A DNA stretch of 10,276 bases from Hyphochytrium catenoides (lineage: Eukaryota; Sar; Hyphochytriomycetes; Hyphochytriales; Hyphochytriaceae), in NCBI GenBank assembly GCA_900088475.1, contig FLMG01000491.1, positions 2,327 through 12,602 on the forward strand, read 5' to 3'. Each line of letters opens with the position of its first letter. Positions within the stretch are counted from its first letter, which is position 1. Below, in pieces: positions 8,209 through 10,276 of this stretch. The notes beneath the pieces were generated by a model that was not told the DNA's origin, searched no databases, and saw nothing but the letters and a program-made list of their open reading frames with translations. The translations under genes were made by a program, and so were the position numbers.

Positions 8209-8709
8209 GCAATGGGGCTGAGCTACCGACAAGGAGAAACGAGAAAGAAGAGAGACAGAGACCAATTTCTTTCTTTCTCTCTTTGCTGCTCCTCTTCTTC
8301 GTTCGTCTTGATGCTGAGTGAGCGTCTCTGTCTTTCTCTCTCTCTCTCTCCCTCTCTGTCCCCTAAGTGTCTGTGTCTAAAGAAGGAGAAGAGAGGAGAG
8401 CAAACGACTGCTTCCTCTCTCTCTCTCTTTTATCATCTTTGTCTCTTCGCTGTGATGCGAACGTCTACTTTTCTTTGTTATTTTTCTAGTTATATAATTG
8501 ATTTCCTCTGCTTCATGCTTCTATTTATTTGGCAATTGCCAAGCCTTCTTGGACTCATTTTTAAATGATCAATTTATTTTGTCATCAGACTCTAATGAAG
8601 AAATGAACAGACTATCAACGGCCTCTCCGTCTCTCTTCTCCATTTATTGATATATAATTTGGTGTTTAATAGAGATTTTTTACACTTGCGCAAACAGCTC
8701 CGGATCCTG
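8209..8709. other. 3' flank of the protease, turning AT-rich
   Basis: After the stop codon the sequence is CT-rich to about 8450, with a CT run at 8337-8352. It is then AT-rich to about 8690, as expected around a eukaryotic 3' end. No exact AATAAA is evident on the + strand. Two AATAAA strings read on the minus strand (near 8525 and 8576). A 14-bp perfect palindrome TTGGCAATTGCCAA lies at 8529-8542. The plus frame at 8212-8568 is low-complexity and not called. Confidence 0.45.
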
Positions 8710-8733
8710 TCAGGACAGAGAGAGAGAGAGAGA

Positions 8734-9000
8734 CACGATGAGCATGGAAGAGATAGAGAGGAAGAGACGATGAGTGCGGAAAAGAAAGAGAAAGAGAGAC
8801 AATGAGCACGGAAGAGAGAGAGAGGGAGACGATGAGCGCGGAAGAGAGAGAGAGAGACGATGAGCGCAGAAGAGAGCGAGAGAGAGAGACGATGAGCGCA
8901 GAAGAGAGCGAGAGAGAGAGTCAATGAGCGCGGAAGAGAGAGAGAGAGAGACAATGAGCACGGAACACAGACAGAGAGACGAAGAGCGCGGAAGGAGAGG
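8734..9000. repeat. 28-32 bp minisatellite built on GACGATGAGCGCGGAA plus GA run
   Basis: Nine copies of a core close to GACGATGAGCGCGGAA begin at 8734, 8766, 8798, 8828, 8856, 8888, 8920, 8950 and 8978, each followed by a GA-rich tail. Start-to-start spacings are 32, 32, 30, 28, 32, 32, 30 and 28. The pattern therefore repeats after four units (122 bp). All spacings are even, which fits gain or loss of GA dinucleotides. Because the units are not multiples of three, minus-strand frames translate successive copies in different phases. A conserved repeat protein is therefore unlikely. Confidence 0.9.
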
Positions 9001-9300
9001 AGAGAGAGAGAGAGAAGTATTCGCAGAGAGAGAGAGAGAGAGATTGGCAGAGAGAGAGAGAGAGAGGAATATTGACAGAGAGCGAGAGAGCAGTCCCATA
9101 AAATGAAAGAAAGAGAAGGCGAAGGAGGATGACAAGGGTCAAGAGTAGGGAAGAGGGAAAGGTCAAAGGAGAGAGAGACACAGACGTATAGAGATCAGGC
9201 CGAAGAGAAGTGTGCGGGGAAAAGAGAGAGGGGAGATGCACGAGAAAGGAGAAGAAAAGAGAGAACTATGTCCTTTACCTGAGCACTTTCAATGCCCTTC
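9001..9300. repeat. GA-rich simple sequence
   Basis: GA dinucleotide runs continue to about 9090, with short interruptions such as TATTCGC and TTGGC. A purine-rich mixed sequence follows to about 9265. No gene is recognised. Confidence 0.7.
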
Positions 9301-9552
9301 TGTCGCTCCTGTGTCTCTCTCCTGCTCAACGGCGGAGCGCTCTCTCTTCCCCTCTCTTCTTCTCTCCCTATTCTGCTGTCTTCCTCTCTCTCTTCTCGCT
9401 CTTGTGCTTCTCTCTCTCCTTCTCTCTCTCTCTCCTCTCCTAGGGTCTGTCTAAGTACATCACAGAGGAAGAGAGAGGAAGGGAGACTCCCTGCATATTG
9501 CTTGGGGTCTGTCCAGTCTTCCGACCAGAGAGAAGTGTCCGTGTGCTAGGAG
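9301..9552. repeat. CT-rich block flipping to GA-rich, with a short dyad
   Basis: Positions 9310-9440 are CT-rich on the + strand. The sequence becomes purine-rich from about 9463 and fully so after 9550. CTCTCCTAG ending at 9441 and CTAGGAGAG starting at 9546 form a 9-bp inverted repeat, with flanking CT and GA tracts that could extend the pairing. The 104-bp spacer has ordinary composition with the small dyad AGGGAGACTCCCT near 9480-9492. Confidence 0.55.
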
Positions 9553-9836
9553 AGACAGAGAGAGAGAGTGAGAAGGGAGAAAGGGACAGAGAGAGAGAGA
9601 GAATCAAATAAAATGGAAACAAAATGAGAGAGAAAAAGAGACAGACAAACAGACAAAGAGAGAGAGACAAAGAGAGAGAGAGAGTGGTAGAGAGACAGAG
9701 ACAGAGAAAAAAAGAGAGGACAAAGACAGAGACAGAGAGGAAGAGAGAGGGCGGGAGAGAGACAGACAGACCGAGAGAGGAGAGAGACAGACAGACAGCG
9801 AGACAGAGAGATGCAGAGAGCGAGACAGACAGAGAG

Positions 9837-9881
<45 letters not shown>

Positions 9882-10276
9882 GTGAGAGAGAGAGGGAGAG
9901 AGAGAGAAAGAGAGAGTGGGAAAGGAAGAGAGAGGGAGAGAGAGGGAGAGCGAGAGAGAGAGGGGGGAGAGGGACAGGAAACACGGAGGGAGCGAGAAGA
10001 CAAGTAACGAAGAGTAAAGAGAGAGGGACAGGGTAAAGGCTGAAAGCAAAAGACCGAGAGCGGAGGGGAGGGAGAGGTAGGGCGTTAGAGACCGCGAAGA
10101 AAGAATAGAGGAAAAGACAGTGAGGCACCGACACAGACAGAAAGAATAAAGAGAGGTGTTCAGTGCGACCAGAAAGAAAAGTGATATTCTCTTGAGAGAT
10201 GAAAACGAGAAGAGGGGCAAGGTAGAGTATTTGATAGAGGCGGAGGGACAGAGAGAGAGAGAGAGAGAGAGAGAGA
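9553..10276. repeat. Long GA-rich polypurine tract reaching the window end
   Basis: About 720 bp are almost entirely G and A on the + strand, with regular GACA interruptions. The purest GA run is at about 9840-9878, and another closes the window from about 10250. Minus-strand open frames of 176-224 codons here read as Ser/Leu repeats in overlapping phases; they stay open because stop codons cannot form in pure CT sequence. The repeat continues past the window end. Confidence 0.9.

Noticed and set aside
8734-9000. Regularly spaced repeats resembling a CRISPR array.
   Set aside because: The sequence between cores is GA-rich tail, not unique spacers, there are no cas genes, and the context is eukaryotic.
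8592-9135. Minus-strand frames with repeated FRAHRLSLSL-like peptides, suggesting a repeat protein.
   Set aside because: Repeat units of 28, 30 and 32 bp shift the phase between copies, so the peptide similarity follows from the DNA minisatellite.
9440-10220. Three long overlapping minus-strand open frames (176-224 codons) of Ser/Leu repeats.
   Set aside because: They are translations of a CT-rich strand, which cannot form stop codons. Several phases are open at once and no domain is present.

Overview
The window looks like eukaryotic nuclear DNA, most probably fungal and possibly from an early-diverging lineage. Three things suggest this: a secreted fungal-type subtilase with a PA insert and Fn3-like C-terminus, long pyrimidine-rich tracts just before its start codon, and very abundant CT/GA microsatellites. 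No operon, Shine-Dalgarno site, rRNA, tRNA or CRISPR array was seen. Both window ends lie in (CT)n/(GA)n tracts, so these may be assembly breaks at simple repeats.

There is one well-supported gene: an uninterrupted 924-codon CDS at 5434-8208 (+) for a secreted subtilisin-like serine protease of the Vpr/minor extracellular protease type. It has a signal peptide, an I9-like propeptide, the full Asp/His/Asn/Ser catalytic set, a PA-type insert, an Fn3-like domain and a C-terminal beta-rich domain. The other open frames are antisense shadows, or frames kept open because a pure CT strand cannot form a stop codon.

Layout: 1-80 CT microsatellite with a 25-bp tandem duplication; 80-632 no gene seen; 633-1452 a large imperfect inverted repeat (arms of about 390-410 bp, 20-bp spacer) resembling a foldback element or RNA hairpin; 1453-2400 low-complexity purine and pyrimidine blocks including (GA)22; 2400-2990 a cluster of TACTTGT motifs with an exact 43-bp tandem duplication; 2990-4080 intergenic with short palindromes and a weak 94-codon frame containing intron-like signals; 4080-5433 CT-rich leader of the protease; 8209-8700 AT-rich 3' flank; 8734-9000 a 28-32 bp minisatellite with an apparent 122-bp higher-order period; 9000-10276 mostly GA-rich simple sequence interrupted by a CT-rich block.

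The protease probably acts alone, outside the cell or in the secretory pathway, and no partner gene is visible. The most unusual non-coding structures are the foldback repeat and the TACTTGT cluster. I saw no convincing multi-gene system.
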